This document shows positions 10,723-24,111 of a stretch of 64,000 nt of DNA, piece by piece. Every line of letters starts with the position of its first letter. The stretch's first letter is position 1. The notes below the pieces were generated by a model, which saw only the letters and a list, made by a program, of their open reading frames with translations, did no database searches and was not told the DNA's origin. The DNA lies in the NCBI RefSeq assembly GCF_000149955.1, contig NC_030990.1:1966502-2030501 (forward strand), written 5' to 3'. The position numbers and the translations under genes were made by a program. The stretch comes from Fusarium oxysporum f. sp. lycopersici 4287. Taxonomy: Eukaryota > Ascomycota > Sordariomycetes > Hypocreales > Nectriaceae.

Positions 10723-13324
10723 TTAGATCATGTTTCCATTAACGCTGATCTCAAAACCCTCGCCCTTTTGTCTGAGCGCCTTTGCGAGCATAAGCTCTCG
10801 CATCCAGTCGATGCGGTCATCTCGGTTCTTGACAGCAAAGTGATGCGTCTTGCCTGTGCCATTGACACCTTCTGCGGGAATGGCGCCAGCAGGTTGAAGA
10901 TGGCTCTCACGCTTACGAAGGCGGGCAGTGTTCTTCTCTTGAGGGATGAGCTGGAAAGCAAAGGCACCAACGGGGTCGCTCTTCTCGCGGCTGTGGCTTC
11001 CACGAGAAAGATGCATCGTCTTGAAAGCAGCAGTGAGCTTTGAAGAGGATGCAACACTTGAGCAGGCAATTGCGTAATCGTCAATGTCCACATACTCAAG
11101 GGTCCGGCCGAGCTCCTCGGCATCCTTGTGCATATTGAGACGCGTACCCTTAAGAGTAAAGTAACCGTCCTGCCACTCATGCCGAAGCATCTTTGTCTTG
11201 CGCTTCTTCATTGGGCCTTGGTGGCTGATGCCATTGGCAGGGTCAGCAGAGGGAGACTTGCCCTTGGCACCAAGAGGTGTGATCGTTGGTGCCAGGACCT
11301 TCTCAGAGCCATTAAGCTGGCCACGGGAAAAAGGCAAGTTGTCGCGAGGGGGTGGCTGAAGAGGCTGCTGAGATCGTGAACCTCGTGGGGACTGGGGTGA
11401 AGAGGATCCCTGGGAAGGGCGGCTAACGAGAACAGGCTTGTTCTCCTCCAGAGCGGGCATCACAGGGAAAGATGGGCGGCGGGCTGAAGTGCGAGACTGG
11501 CAGCGAGGAGGGGAGACATTGTTAGTTGGAGATGTGCGGTAGTTCATGTCAGGGGGCACAGATTGGGAGAAATCTCGAGCCACTGGGCCAATGGGTACAG
11601 CTGTAATGGGAACATCAAGCTCCGAAAATGGTGTACCATGGCGGAAGCTGTTCCTGGGTGTCATCTCCAGGTCAGGAGATCGAGGGCTGGTCTTCTCCAT
11701 CTGGTAAGGGACAAAGGCGGGCTGGTGTTGCTGTTGCAATTGCTGTTGATGTTGAGCAAATGACTGCGTGGGCTTCTTCTGAGGGGGAGGCACTGAAGAA
11801 GCCCCAAGACGGGACGGGGGAAGCTGAGGTTTCCCAGGGATGGACAGTTTAGGTAGTCGGCGCAGGCCTTGGTGAGGAAGCTGGGCCTGTGCGGTTGGCA
11901 TACCATCAAATGGAGGTGTGGGAGGCACCTCGGCGCTGCAGTCTCCCTGCTGTTGGTGCTGAAAGCTAAGGAATTGTCTGACATTATCTTGAGGATCTCT
12001 TGACTGAACGCCACGGAGAGATGCCTCGTAAAGGTACTGGAGAGGAGGCATGCCAGGACCCATGACATCCGAGGAGGCGACAACAGAAGGTACAGCGTCC
12101 GATACGGGGCGGACCTTGTTAGGGTCCAATGCCTTGGCCGTCTCAGGGTTGCCAGCATCTCCAACCATGACGGTACCAGTGGCATTAATATCCACATGTG
12201 GATATTCTTTCTTGAATGCTCTGATAAGCTGTTGTTGCTTTCTGAACTTGGAACAGTTCTCCCCCTTGGAACAGTGATGGGGCTTTGGGATAACTTGTTC
12301 AATACCGATGATAGACACTGACTCCATGGGAGTAATATCGTCTCCATTTGTCCTTGCACGATGACGTCGCTTGCTGCTCTGGCGACGCTTGAGACCACCT
12401 TCTTCCCCTCTTCGCGCTTCTCTGACAACTTCTTTGCTTGGAACATCTTCAATTGGTGTTTCCGGGCGAGGTGATGCAGGTCTGCTGTCTCTGAGAGCTT
12501 GGATTTGATGCCAGACTTTGGTCCTGATACCAAACGATTGGATGTTAAGCTCCTTGAGATCTTCAAACTTAAGCGTTATCAGAATTGCACCGCTGATATC
12601 ATTCTCCATAAATCGGTCCGCCACGGACAGCTCAACGCCAGCATTGAGCATAGCCTGCGCAACCATCTCAGTGGACCATGATGCCAGAGTTGTCGTGTCC
12701 AGTTCCGCATCAGTGTACTGGAAAGGACTGGCTCGGGGCGGTGGTGGTTGGGATGTCATGAGAAAGTCCGCAATGTTCCGAGGTCCCTTGGGAGTGATGG
12801 GTGATAATGTCAAAATGATATCCTCTTCGGTGGCAGAGTATTGGTCAGTCGAGGTCCGAAAAAGGTGAGGCCCTCGAGGGCCTTCCACCTGCTTCGGGGA
12901 ATAATCAAGCGGAACTTCTTGGCTTCTACTCGATCTTGGCGTCGGAACCTCATCGTAGGAAGAAACTGTTGTGAAACTAGGTTGTCCAGCCTAAATATGT
13001 CTGTTAGTTCTTATCGAGGTCTATCGACTTTCTCTGTGGGACACATACCGACTGCAGACTTATACGAGGCGAGTTGTCCTCCTCGTCGCTAATGATTTCA
13101 TCCTCTTCTTCCCAGTCCGTGTCCACAAACTCGGTTGCCACTGAAATTGGTCGATCTAGTAGTTGAGAATCATTCTTGAGGCTGAAGAAGGTGTCCCGAG
13201 GTAGGGGTTGCTGTCGCATTTGTGAGTATGTTAGGCGGTCTCCGCCTCGGAAAGATGTGTACTCCTATGGGTCAGTGTTAGTGATATCCATAACGCTCAC
13301 TGACCGAACATTCATGCTTACCAT
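10723..13324 (-). CDS. SAM and PH domain protein (Boi-like polarity scaffold)
   Basis: Three exons encode 828 aa: 13324-13322 (the ATG alone), 13264-13049 and 12990-10723. Intron 1 (13321-13265) is GTAAGC...CATAG. Intron 2 (13048-12991) is GTATGT...ACTAAC...TTTAG. A start at the later Met (13219) would lose 16 residues and is the alternative. An acidic stretch (DWEEEDEIISDEED) lies near residue 45. The SAM domain spans about 175-240 (LASWSTEMVAQAMLNAG to FGIRTKVWHQIQALRD). Long Pro/Gln/Ser-rich linkers with polyproline sites follow. A C-terminal PH domain lies at about 672-817 (EWQDGYFTLKGTRLNMHKD and a final DDRIDWMRELMLAKALRQKG). SAM plus PH is shared with yeast Boi1/Boi2, which link Cdc42, formins and exocytosis at growth sites. 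No SH3 domain is seen, so orthology is uncertain. Confidence 0.85.
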
Positions 13325-16300
13325 TTTGGAGTTATGTCAGCAGATATCAAGTAGTTGATGCTACCAGGCACCAAATACTGTTGGTGAGGTTGTGTGTATC
13401 AGCTGGCTATTGCTTGATATGGCCGTCGCCGGCGGTTGCTTCTTTAGAACTCAGTGCCTAAGCTCGATCGAGGAGACGCCTTGAAACAAAGAGAAACAGA
13501 TAAAGAAAACATAGATCTCGTGGTGTCGAGGAGATAATACACACGTCGCAAAACTTGGGAGAAGGGGACCAGGGGAGTGAGCGGGCGGTTACGGGACGTT
13601 ATGTATGCACTATAGCTCGACACTGGAGACTGAGGGAACCAGCAGAGGCATGAATATGAGCGGTCACGGAGTGGATGGAGACAAGAATAGACTTGGGCGA
13701 GGTGCTAAATGCAGAACGTGTGGCCATGTCTCTAGGCCCTTGGGGTACTGTAGCCCAGTCAGTCCCTCGACCCTAGACCCTTGTACCCTGGCTTGTTCGG
13801 GGGATGTGAAAGAGACGGGAGGAGAAAGAGGAGGGTGGGAGCAAAGATCCTAGGGTGAAGAACAGGGTGCTGCGGCTTCATCACACCGGCACGGGACGCA
13901 GAAAACGGAAAGCCAGCAGCATGTTATCACCAACAGCCAGATTGAGATCCGTCCTATCAACCAACATGTAGATCAAGGGCATTGTATTCGTTTACGATCC
14001 GAAGGCTATGATAGTAGATACTTGAGTTAAAGTGACAATCTGACCTCCTCTGAGAAACATGGATTGACAGTTGATTCAGATAGAGTACCAGACAAAGCCA
14101 GTTGAGTATTAGAGCGTGCACGGCGTCAAGCTGGTGGTATCGATTGGGCCTTCAGTCCGGGCAGAGTGGCTGCGTCTCGCGTGCAAAAATGCACGTCCAG
14201 TCACGTTTCTGTGCTCTGATCACGAATCAGAGGGTGACTGGGGGCCGGGGGGGGCTAGATGTTCGAAGAGAAACAGTGTCTTTGCCGGGACGCTTCATGA
14301 CGATGGAAGAAGAGAAGCATCCTGGTCCTAGTTAAACAGAAGAGCGTGGGGCGCCATGCCTCGAGCTGTCTGTGCTCGTCGATTGGCTTAAGCTGGCGCA
14401 CGTTGCGACCCTGGCTCTTGAGGCGTTAGGCTTAACTTGGTTGAGTACACCCCAATCTTGTTATCCACAGCTGGAGATCCGTTAGTGCCACACCTTTGGA
14501 CAATTATAGCGGCCCTAACGAGCGTTTAAGCGCCGGGAGCTTGAGTTTCTCACCTTAGTTCAGGATGAGTCGAGCGACAGAGGTGAAGTGAGGTTGGGCA
14601 ACGAGTCAACGCGCCGTATCACCCCGCAACACCTGAGTTTTTATATCGTTTCCGATATGGATTGTAATCTCATCCATCGGCAGAACAGGCCAAACCCAAT
14701 TCAATAGATAGTGATAGTGATGATGGATGCCCATGGCAACCCTCAGCACAAACATGATCAGTCTGTTTTCTCGTGTCATCACATTTCTCAATTGCAAATT
14801 GATCTTACCATGTTCGCATGCCTTTCAACCTCTCTGCGTATCCGTACTCTGCTGAGTCTGTTCTTCGTGCTGTACTTTCTTGTACACTGTAGTGCCAGGG
14901 TCATCACGGACCAAGTAGCTTCGGCATAGGAGCGGGAGACGAGCCCCATCAGCTGCATGCGAAATCCTGAGAAACGAGAAATAAACGACCGGCATGGATC
15001 GGTATTCTTTATTCTCCTATGGCGCACTGTATGGGTTCCTCGCCTCATGCGCATATGTCTTTCAACGTCGACATTGCCATATGTTAAGGTATGAGTTGTT
15101 GGCATTGCTGTCATCAACGACGTGGACATACCGAGTATCATTTGATCTCTTGTTCAACGTATTATTCCCCTGCATGCTGTTGTCAAACGTAACACTCTTG
15201 CGTTCCTGAACATGAAGCTAGCCATGTGACTTGGGTTGTAGAGCAGATTTGAATGCGAATGTGAATGTATGTGAACATGCAAGCTTGTGAGCCCTGCAAT
15301 GGTAACAGCGAATATGATTCCGACCTTGGAAAGTTTACTCTTTTCTCGCGCCTCATCCCATCCAGGAACAAACTTTTCAACGGTCAAGAGTCTTGCACTC
15401 TATCCCGGAGCCCGGATGCTTCCAGGGCGCCCAAATTTTTACCACACCGGTTCTGTGGTTGTGGGACCGAAAACCGTTACATCTGAAACTCTATGTTTTT
15501 GACTCAGTATTCTCCAGCCTGAGTTCGAGCTCATTCAACAGAGCGGATGGAGTTGGGAACTTCAGCCCCAAACCCCAGCCTCCGCCACCATTCTTGTGGA
15601 CTGTCCCCTGCTAACAAACTCCATCCCCGAATGATAGTCCTGTAATTGCTTGCCGTTGCGATCCTTCACACGATTCTTTTCAGGTAGCTATTCTTCCGAG
15701 CTTGGTTCAAATCTCGAGAGAAGCACCGACACGCCCCAGGCCAGTAGACAAATCGTATGTTCACCTCAAAATGGTTTCTTCGCATTACTGCCACGGCTGG
15801 TGCTCGGTGGTGTGCTCCTGTCGGTCTTGGAGGCCCTCAAAGGGTCCCTGGATCGTCAAGGTTCTGGCCCCCACCAACTCCAACTCCAAGCGGAACTGCT
15901 CTGAGGCCCTCTATCAGAGGCTACAGGAGTCCCTGTACAGAGTCCCTGTCGGATTCTTACTTGGCCCACCACCTCCTTCGACCTCGATTTCCTCTTCAGG
16001 CAGTGCGTTCACTGTGAGCTTTGAATGAGAATAGACGCTAATCTTGGCCATATGTCACTCAATAACCAACCATAGCGCTCATGAATGGTCTTTTCCACGA
16101 ATCAAGTGAAGACTCGAACGGGCAGGCTAGTGGGACGGACCGTTTTTTTTTTTCAGTTTGTTTGCTCCAATACAGCATTCCTATCCGTTTTGATTTTCAA
16201 TGCGATAGAAGTCAGGCGGATCATGGCGGCATGATTTGGTTGGCTCTTGACTGGCCATTTTTCGCCTCATCCACAATTCGACTATATTTTGCTGGCTCCA

Positions 16301-19300
16301 GACTGGAATTTCGCCTCATGAATGGTTATACGAGCATTGCTCATACTTGCGGTCAAAGATTTAACCTCTCTTGCTCATCGTGTGACTCAAAGGTCGCGGC
16401 CAAACTCGCTCACATGAACAAATGAATCCGCTTCATGTACGAATCGCAGTCTGTCACAACTATTCCTCGGAGGGAGCGGTGACAATTGACAGATGAACTC
16501 CTCTATTCCTTGTCAAGAAGTTCGAGCTTCGCCAAAAGGCGAGACTAAGAGGTGGGGTGATGGAGTGCATGTACAATATGCTAGGATTCAGCATTTGGGC
16601 ACTCTAGATCACACTGGAAATGGTATAGCTCTGCTGTAGTTTCTCAACTCTGTTCTTGGCCTTGTCAATCAAGGAGCCCCAAACCATCAGCTGAATCGGG
16701 AATATCTGTACAAAAGGTGCCATATCCTTGTGAGGAATTGAGGAGATGCCAAACGGCTCAGCAAGCCGAGGGTGAGTGGCTTTGAGGCGTGGTTGGCTGA
16801 AGGTGAAGCTCCAAGCATGATTTTCTGCAATGGATGTGTCGCCACGGTGATTGTCGATGAATTGATGAACAAATGGTACCCAGAATATGCAAAACGTATC
16901 TGTCTGTGCCTGGGCTGAGATGCAATGCGACGCGAAGTTGATTCACAGCACTACCATAACAGAGATATTGGAAGATCTGATGTTGTGGGGTCCAAGATTA
17001 CGATTCTCAGTGTAGCACAGCATGACAGCCACTTTGCTGCATGAGATTCTGGTGATACATTCCAAAATAACGACATACAGTGACGACATCATAAACGCTG
17101 CACTACCTACCCGAGTATTCAGCCGTGGGGCTCAGGTCAGGCAGGTATATACAGTGCAAACCCAGACTGTGTCACCAATATTGGAGTGTAGGGTAACTCC
17201 ACTACAAAGTGCTCGTCGTGAATATCGATACTCGGCTAGTAACAGCTTCCACCTACAGAAGCACAGCATATACGCATTACCTTTCCTACAATAGGTTCTC
17301 GTCCCGCAGTGGACTCCGTTCAATAGCGATATTTTGCAAACACCTGGTGTCTCGAATTGCTTCGCCTCGCAAATGAATCCAGAGTCACCATGCCATTGGA
17401 ATGTTACCGTGGGATGCGAAGCCCATGATGGTCAATATCTTCTGCGACCCAGTAGACTCTCATAATCTCATCTGGAGTCAACCATTGGCTTCACGTCCGT
17501 CAATCGCAATCCTGCGAGGGCTTAGCCGATCCCGCTCTAGCTTCTTGGTCGGGATGCCCTGTCTGCTTCTGTCACCCAACCCCTACTATAAACCTTGCTA
17601 CGGTAAGGAAATGCCCAGCCCAACTCGAAATGTTCTTATTCCTTTCACAGCTTTACAGTAGGATGTGGTAATGATAACTGCTGTAGCAGTGTAGATTGAT
17701 CCAGGTCCGGGATGGCATGTCTGAATGCAACAGGAAATAAGCAAGCAAGCAGTGGCGTGGATAGAGCCACAGTGGCTTCAAATCCTTCAGGCTTCATCAC
17801 GCCAGTGCGGGCTAATGTCTTGTTCCCGCTTAACTTTGCATGCTATGCCCGTCTCCCGTCCAGCCTTCGTCTTCAAGTCAAGATGCCTTGCATGAAGATA
17901 TAGACCAGGTCTTTTACGGCAAGACTTATCTTCGGGGATTCTCACCGACTGTCCCGTACGCCACAGAACACATACCGGTGACGATGATAGCTGTTGTGGA
18001 ATTCGGAGCATCAAGATAATTGTGCGGGCTGATCAACACCACGCCTATGTCTCATATAGCCATCGTGGTGTCTCACTCTGAAGTTTGGTCTCGCCAAGAC
18101 TTTAGATCGAGTTGGATGACCCATCGAACTCGAGGAGCGGCCGACAAGAAGGCTGGAAGTCCATGGACCACAGAACACCCGTGAACAAAAGTGCTGGCTG
18201 GCAGCACATAACGGGTAGCTGCTTGTTGAGGAACTGGACGACAAGGTCCGATTGCAGGGGATCGAATATTGGCTCAGTCATGTCACTAAGTTTGCTCGGA
18301 GACAAGCTTGAATATCTCCGCTTCTAAAATCAACGACGAATTGGTAACTCCCAGGAGCCAGGCAGTGGTGTCCCGTCATTATTGTCTACAGAGGACTTCA
18401 AGAATTCGCCCCAGTATAAGACGGCAGTCAGAATGTCACATCTGAGCTCTCGTTTCTGATTTTGTGATGCAACCCCCCGGCATCACATCACAGTGCCATT
18501 GGAAGTGTCAATGTGCATGTGCCATTGTAATCCTTGTCTGAGCCAATCCTTCCAGCTCTCCAAAGCGGCTCCCACTCTCCACTTCTGTTTCCCTCTCCAT
18601 CAACGGTTTCAACACACATCTGGAATATCATCTATTAACCAATAGATGATTCAAAGCTCACTTCTGCAGAATCTCACATGATGCAAAACTAATGCGACCT
18701 CCTCGAGTTCTGTGGGTGCTGGAAGCACGGTCGCATTGTGGTCGAGCTTCTGGAGCTTCGAATGAATGTTCAATTTGAGAAGCCGAATCACTTCGGACCT
18801 ACCAGGTTCTCCATTGGGGCCAGAAGATTGTCATGGGTTTGGGCGGGGAAAGTGAGGGACAAAGTGATAATGTGAGTGTGACAAAGCAAAGCAAAGTCAA
18901 GTCGGCGCACACTCCACTGTGCTGTACCGAAGCCTTACTGTGCTAGTTTAACAGTCTTATCTGACGATCCTTGACTGTTGTTGATGGAGGCTTTTGTGAG
19001 CATTGAAATGGCTCAGCTTCCTTGATAGGAGCAAGGGCCCTGGTCAGCTGGAGCCTCGATCTACGATGCTAGCTTCAGCTTCGACTTGCTCCGGGCTATC
19101 ATGCCATTGCCATAACATGTTTTTTCCTGTCTGGCGCCTGTTCGCAGGAATTTCCTTGCCTGGCCTTGAAGACGAGGTAATACGGCACAGTATAAACCAT
19201 GATTCTGAGGACCCTAGATATGGATGCGATTAACTTCCCGCCTGAGTTTGGACCGGCCCGCGAGGGCCAAGAAGCTCCCCGCGGACCCTTCAACGGCTAC

Positions 19301-22300
19301 GGAAAGGCCCACAAACGAACGTGGTGGTGTGTAAGTCGGGATACGCGGCCAACACAATTCAACTCGAGGTACCAAACTCAATTTTGCTGATAAGATGAGA
19401 AATGAGAAACCTTCGTCAGCCACACAGGGCTAGACCGTCTAAAACGGTAAAACACATGGTACACCCTTTGACCATCGATGGCGGACAAAAGTTTGGTCCG
19501 GTCGCATCGAGATTCTGAATCATGCGTTGATGGAGGGCGAGTGTCGAGTTATTGAACTATATCGACTGTGAGATTCGAGGTCGGCCGCAAATTGAGGCCT
19601 AGGTTGACAGGGTGCCCAAGTTGCAATGTTGCAATACTGTGTCTCCAAGGAGAGGGTAATTTCGATGGCTACAGAGGGTCAACAATATTCCAGTAAACCC
19701 ACAATCAAGTTCAGTTGCATTAAATTTACGAATACTACTTCGAGCGCAGATCAAAATATTCATTTACCAAGACATCGTGATAGATCACACAACTGCTACG
19801 TAGGTACTAAACTTGCGGAACCGTCGGCCTTCGGAGTAGTTCAAGTAAAGTCAGTCCTCAGCATAGAGAAGTAGGGATCAACAAGAAGCATTAGGGTAAG
19901 CTAAGTAGAATACATAAACTCTCCGTGCCAACATGAGCAAGGATGTCAGAGAGCTGAACAGAGTTGCAGACAAGATGGAAGCGCATTGACATAGGAGAGA
20001 AAGTTTAGTCAAGAGCAATTGTTCCATAATTAGCCCAGATCAATAGTCTTTTTGGCCGCATACTCTACGACCTTGATGATGGCCTAATTATGCTGGAATG
20101 AACCAGGGAATGCGGGCTAAATTAAAAATAGACGTGGAAGTGAGCATTGGGATGTGACGAGATGTGATGGGATCTGTTAGCGCTTTTGCTGTGATGCAAC
20201 TGTTGATCCAAACAAGCTTAAGCGGCAAGGCATGGGATTTAGCCCAGATTCCGAGGTGAAAAGAGGGGGCCAAAGAGTTAAAATATTTACTTATGGTACT
20301 CAGCCAAAGGGCCAAAATCTCCGGCTTAGACGGAGCCCTGCCCCGATGGTGTCAGTGAGGAGACCAGAAACGGTTTGCTCGTGAGTGAAGCTGCAGGGAT
20401 CAGGGATCGTACGGCATGAACAGACGAGAAGACGACGAACAATCGGAGGCGGCCGGTAGTGTTTAATTGCGACGAGCGGAGGCATTTGGCAATGACTCGC
20501 ATTGGCGGGGGAGCTATCTATCCATGACTTGACTAGACCATAGTGGGAGTGGAATTCATGAGCTTGACAGGTGATAGTGTGATGGATTTGCTTACGAAAT
20601 GCCCAAAGAGTGTGATGAGATATTAAATGTTAGGTCAGGGTTTGAAGAGCTAAGCATTGCCAGATGGATCGGGCCTTTTCACACACAAATATTATTATTG
20701 ACTTAATCTGGTTTATGGTGTTGAAGATTTTGAAATGAGAAAGAGAGAGAGAGAGTGTGTGTGTAAGTCGAGAGATAAGATAGGATAGCCGGAGCAGAGG
20801 ATGGCAAGATGACATTTCCAGATTCAGTAACTATCAAGATAGGCTAATGTACCTTGCTAGGTTCAAAGGATAATCCAAGCTCAACCTTGAAATGGTCTGG
20901 TCTTGCATGCCCATATCTAATGAAGGTGTAGAGGAGCTTCGATTTGGTTGGCAGATTTACAGATGAGATGACCTTGCGCACTAGCTACTTAGCTACATCT
21001 TGTTGGATGGGGGATTTTAGTGATCTGACTGTTGGTTTCTGTTTCTTCATCGGCACTGCAGACAGGTACAGCCTCCTCCACAAACATAAGCACGCTATCA
21101 AGATAAGATTAATCTTGTGTTGCCACAACAGGATCGAGTAGTGACATTGCGTCTCAGTAACTTCTTTCATGATCAGCCAACGGTCAAAGAGCATAATCAA
21201 TGACCCATTTTAGACCGCCCGTTATTGCCCGTCATGGTTCCGCTTATCACATCATAAACTCACCAGGACCAGCTTGAGTTTCCCCGCTCGGCTCGGTGTT
21301 TTCTTGATCACCTCAAGGTGCATTGGTGCAAGGTAAGGGTCTTGAGCTAGCCAGGGGCCCCTGAATAGATGCAAGAGCATGGCGGCAGAGATCATCGTCT
21401 TCTGCTTTCATTGGCTATGGCGCCAGAGCTCCCCTGTCGAGCCACCTGCGGCTCGGGGCCAATCCAGATCTGAGGCCGGGGTAGGCAATCAACGGTGCTA
21501 ACACAATTTTGGATTAGCCCATGTACCTGCCCCTGCTCCGCGGCAGAAGCTCCTCATCGGTTGGTCCCGTCCCATAATGCGCTAATGCACGCGTGTCACC
21601 CTCGGCTGTCGAATCACGGACCAGAAACGCTCTTTTTCACAACGACAGGCCTGCTCATCAGACCGATCTTTTCCTTCCCAGTCACTGCAGAATGCGGCCT
21701 GACCCAGCTTTGGCGCCAGCAGAGCAGAGCAGAGCTTTTCATAGATCAACCACTGGAAAGCATGGCAATGCCAGGTCATGCCCACTAGAGCAATGGTCGG
21801 GTACATGTCGGACAGCTACGGCACACAGCAGAAGCCATGTATAGCGTCTTGCGCTGCATGAGTGTTGAATTCTTCACGTACCCAATCCGTGAAGCTCAGC
21901 TAAGCTGAGTTGTTGCCGCGTAGTGGCAGCAATCATATGTTGTCTCACTGGCTTTTGCTACGGAGCAGATTTGTTCAAGTCTCGACATAGACTGATCAAC
22001 ACTCGAGGTTACCTGGGCTAAGCAAGAGAGAGAGACATGTCAATGCTCTCTCTAAACCCATAACCACATCTTGACTCGTTCCTTTATCGCTCACAAGGCC
22101 CTTTCGACCCCCGTGACCTCCAGTTATGGGATTTCTCAACAACCCCCGCGCTGTTAGACGTCACCGTCTCCCACCCCTGGTCAAGACATGTACTTGTCCC
22201 GTAACACCCAACCATGCCAGTATTCTTTAGAACTGGAGACTTGGTGTTTTTGAGGGCCATCCATGGGGCTTCTGGCTTCTCGACCCGGCTGCGGACAGCC

Positions 22301-23490
22301 ACTTGCAGGACTGCACGCACGAGGTCTTTCGCCGCTTGACCAATCTAAAGGTTGACCGCCTCTTTGACTATTCTATTCGTTAAAAATCGTCTAGGTACTT
22401 GGCTAGGGCTTCTCTCCTACCACCAGCCTATCTCCGTTGCGTCCTAGAGCCCAACAAGTTTCTGGCCCGATCGTCCACTTCGGCCGAGTTCCAGGACGTG
22501 AAGCGTGAAATATGACTCGCAAATCGTGAATTGCACAACTGACTATGGCTGCACTAGATGCTACTGTTTAATGAATCCATCTTAGATGCGACCGAATAGA
22601 GTTTTCAGATCAGCACAGTACACTCTCTGCCATTTGAGCATGGAACGACCCTGCTATGAGACCTTGATAGAGGAGGTGAGCTAGCGGTCGGATCCTTGTG
22701 CGACTTTTTGGCATTTCCCCTCTTCCGGTGTACATACTCGCGCATATGCAGACGCAGGTGCAAGAGCCCGGTGAGCTTCTCTATCACCATCAGCATCATG
22801 ATGATCGTGGGTGTTACTACTTCTTGGGATGGAAATAGATGCTAAAGAAGCAACCCATACTGATCACCTCACAGATCCACTGCGTGAAAGCTGAGCTCAT
22901 GCCTGAACTCTGAACGTTTCTTCTTCAAGGTGAAAATAACATCATAAACCGCATCTCAGCCTTCTAAGGCATCTGGATAGATGGCAGTTGAACCTCAAGT
23001 ACTAGCCAACAAGTGGAGGGCCTCAAATCAGAAGCCAAAAGTCAAAGCCCAAGCTCGCCCGCCTCGCATATCCTCCCGTGAGGAGCTAGATCCGAATGGG
23101 CTCCGACCCCCCTGTTTATGAGCTCTTCATGCGAGCAGAGTGGCTGCTGGATATGACCATAGATGGGCACACCATGCGCGACTTTCCCCTTTAGATGACT
23201 GAACCCCTGCTCGCCTTATTGTCTTTGTGCACATCTATTCCTAGAGTGGAGTTCCGATGGACACAGAGAGACCATCTTTTGACCGACTCTCCCCATTGGC
23301 TTCTCTAAGCGCAGTCGCTGCCTCTGGTGCCATGGCATGCTCGTCGTGCATGATGCAAAAATAGAAACAAGACGATTGGAAGCCATCATCGAATCGACGT
23401 GTGAAGGGCCACGAGAGAAGCGGCCAAAATATAAGGATTTAGCCCTCCAGCAGCCGCCCAAGAATTTTGCCCTCTTTCTTCTTCGTTATG
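13325..23490. other. Ten-kilobase gene-free region
   Basis: Over 10 kb lie between the 5' ends of the SAM-PH gene and the PRO1-type gene. ORFs are short, overlap on both strands and lack protein-like composition or recognisable domains. The region probably contains extended regulatory sequence for the two flanking genes and possibly non-coding transcripts. I saw no tRNA cloverleaf, transposase remnant or long inverted repeat, but such a scan by eye is weak. Confidence 0.5.
20742..20764. repeat. Compound (AG)n(TG)n microsatellite
   Basis: A short run of AG dinucleotides changes directly into TG dinucleotides. It lies in the gene-free region and has no coding context. Confidence 0.85.
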
Positions 23491-24111
23491 TTCAGAGATT
23501 CCAAGTGTCGCCAAAGGTTCTCTTGATCCCCTTTCCTCTCTTACCGCCCTCCTCAAACCCTTCTATTACCCGCATCAATCTTTACAATATCCAGTTACAA
23601 GCAAGCCGGACTTGCTTCGAACCAGTCAATCATTACTACGCAATTTCCCAAAAGGACATTTCGATTCGAAACGAAACGGAATAACGGACGATACGTTGTA
23701 GTTTGATACGTTGGCCTGGCTGCCACTTACACGACTACACACAAAATCAAACAATTCGCTCAGTGATCCGTATTGATCCTGACCGATACAATAACACTAA
23801 TTTAATTTTCGACTTGTTGAAACGGACTTGACAACTTCGGATTCGATATCCCCCCGGTCACGTTTCCCAACGCCCAACCTCTTGGCTTTCGCTTCTGGAT
23901 CCTCAGCCCAGTTTAAAGCAAAAGACAAGCAAAGACAATTTCTCCATCCCGTCCCGCTCTGATCGACTCCACACTCGACTAGGTCTGGGTTTAGAGTACA
24001 GTGCGTGTCTGGTCCCTGATTACACAGTACCACTCCCCCCTTGTCGATCACACACCCCTCCTGGTCCCCTACCACGCCAATACTCTAAGGACCAAGCATC
24101 GCAGCCTACAA
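23491..24111 (+). promoter_or_regulatory. ATG-free 5' leader of the PRO1-type gene
   Basis: From the ATG at 23488 to the start codon at 24112 there is no ATG in any frame on the + strand. About ten would be expected by chance in 621 nt. The stretch is rich in C, A and T with pyrimidine tracts. Such depletion marks a transcribed leader kept free of upstream start codons, so the transcription start probably lies near 23.45-23.5 kb. A leader intron is possible but not evident. Confidence 0.6.

Noticed and set aside
15650..16028. Three overlapping plus-strand ORFs of 84-108 codons
   Set aside because: They compete with each other, are rich in Ser, Pro and Arg, and no frame looks like a folded protein.
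19199..19390. Plus-strand ORF with a GTAAGT donor after TWWC
   Set aside because: A short coding-like piece, but no acceptor or second exon could be linked, so it may be chance.
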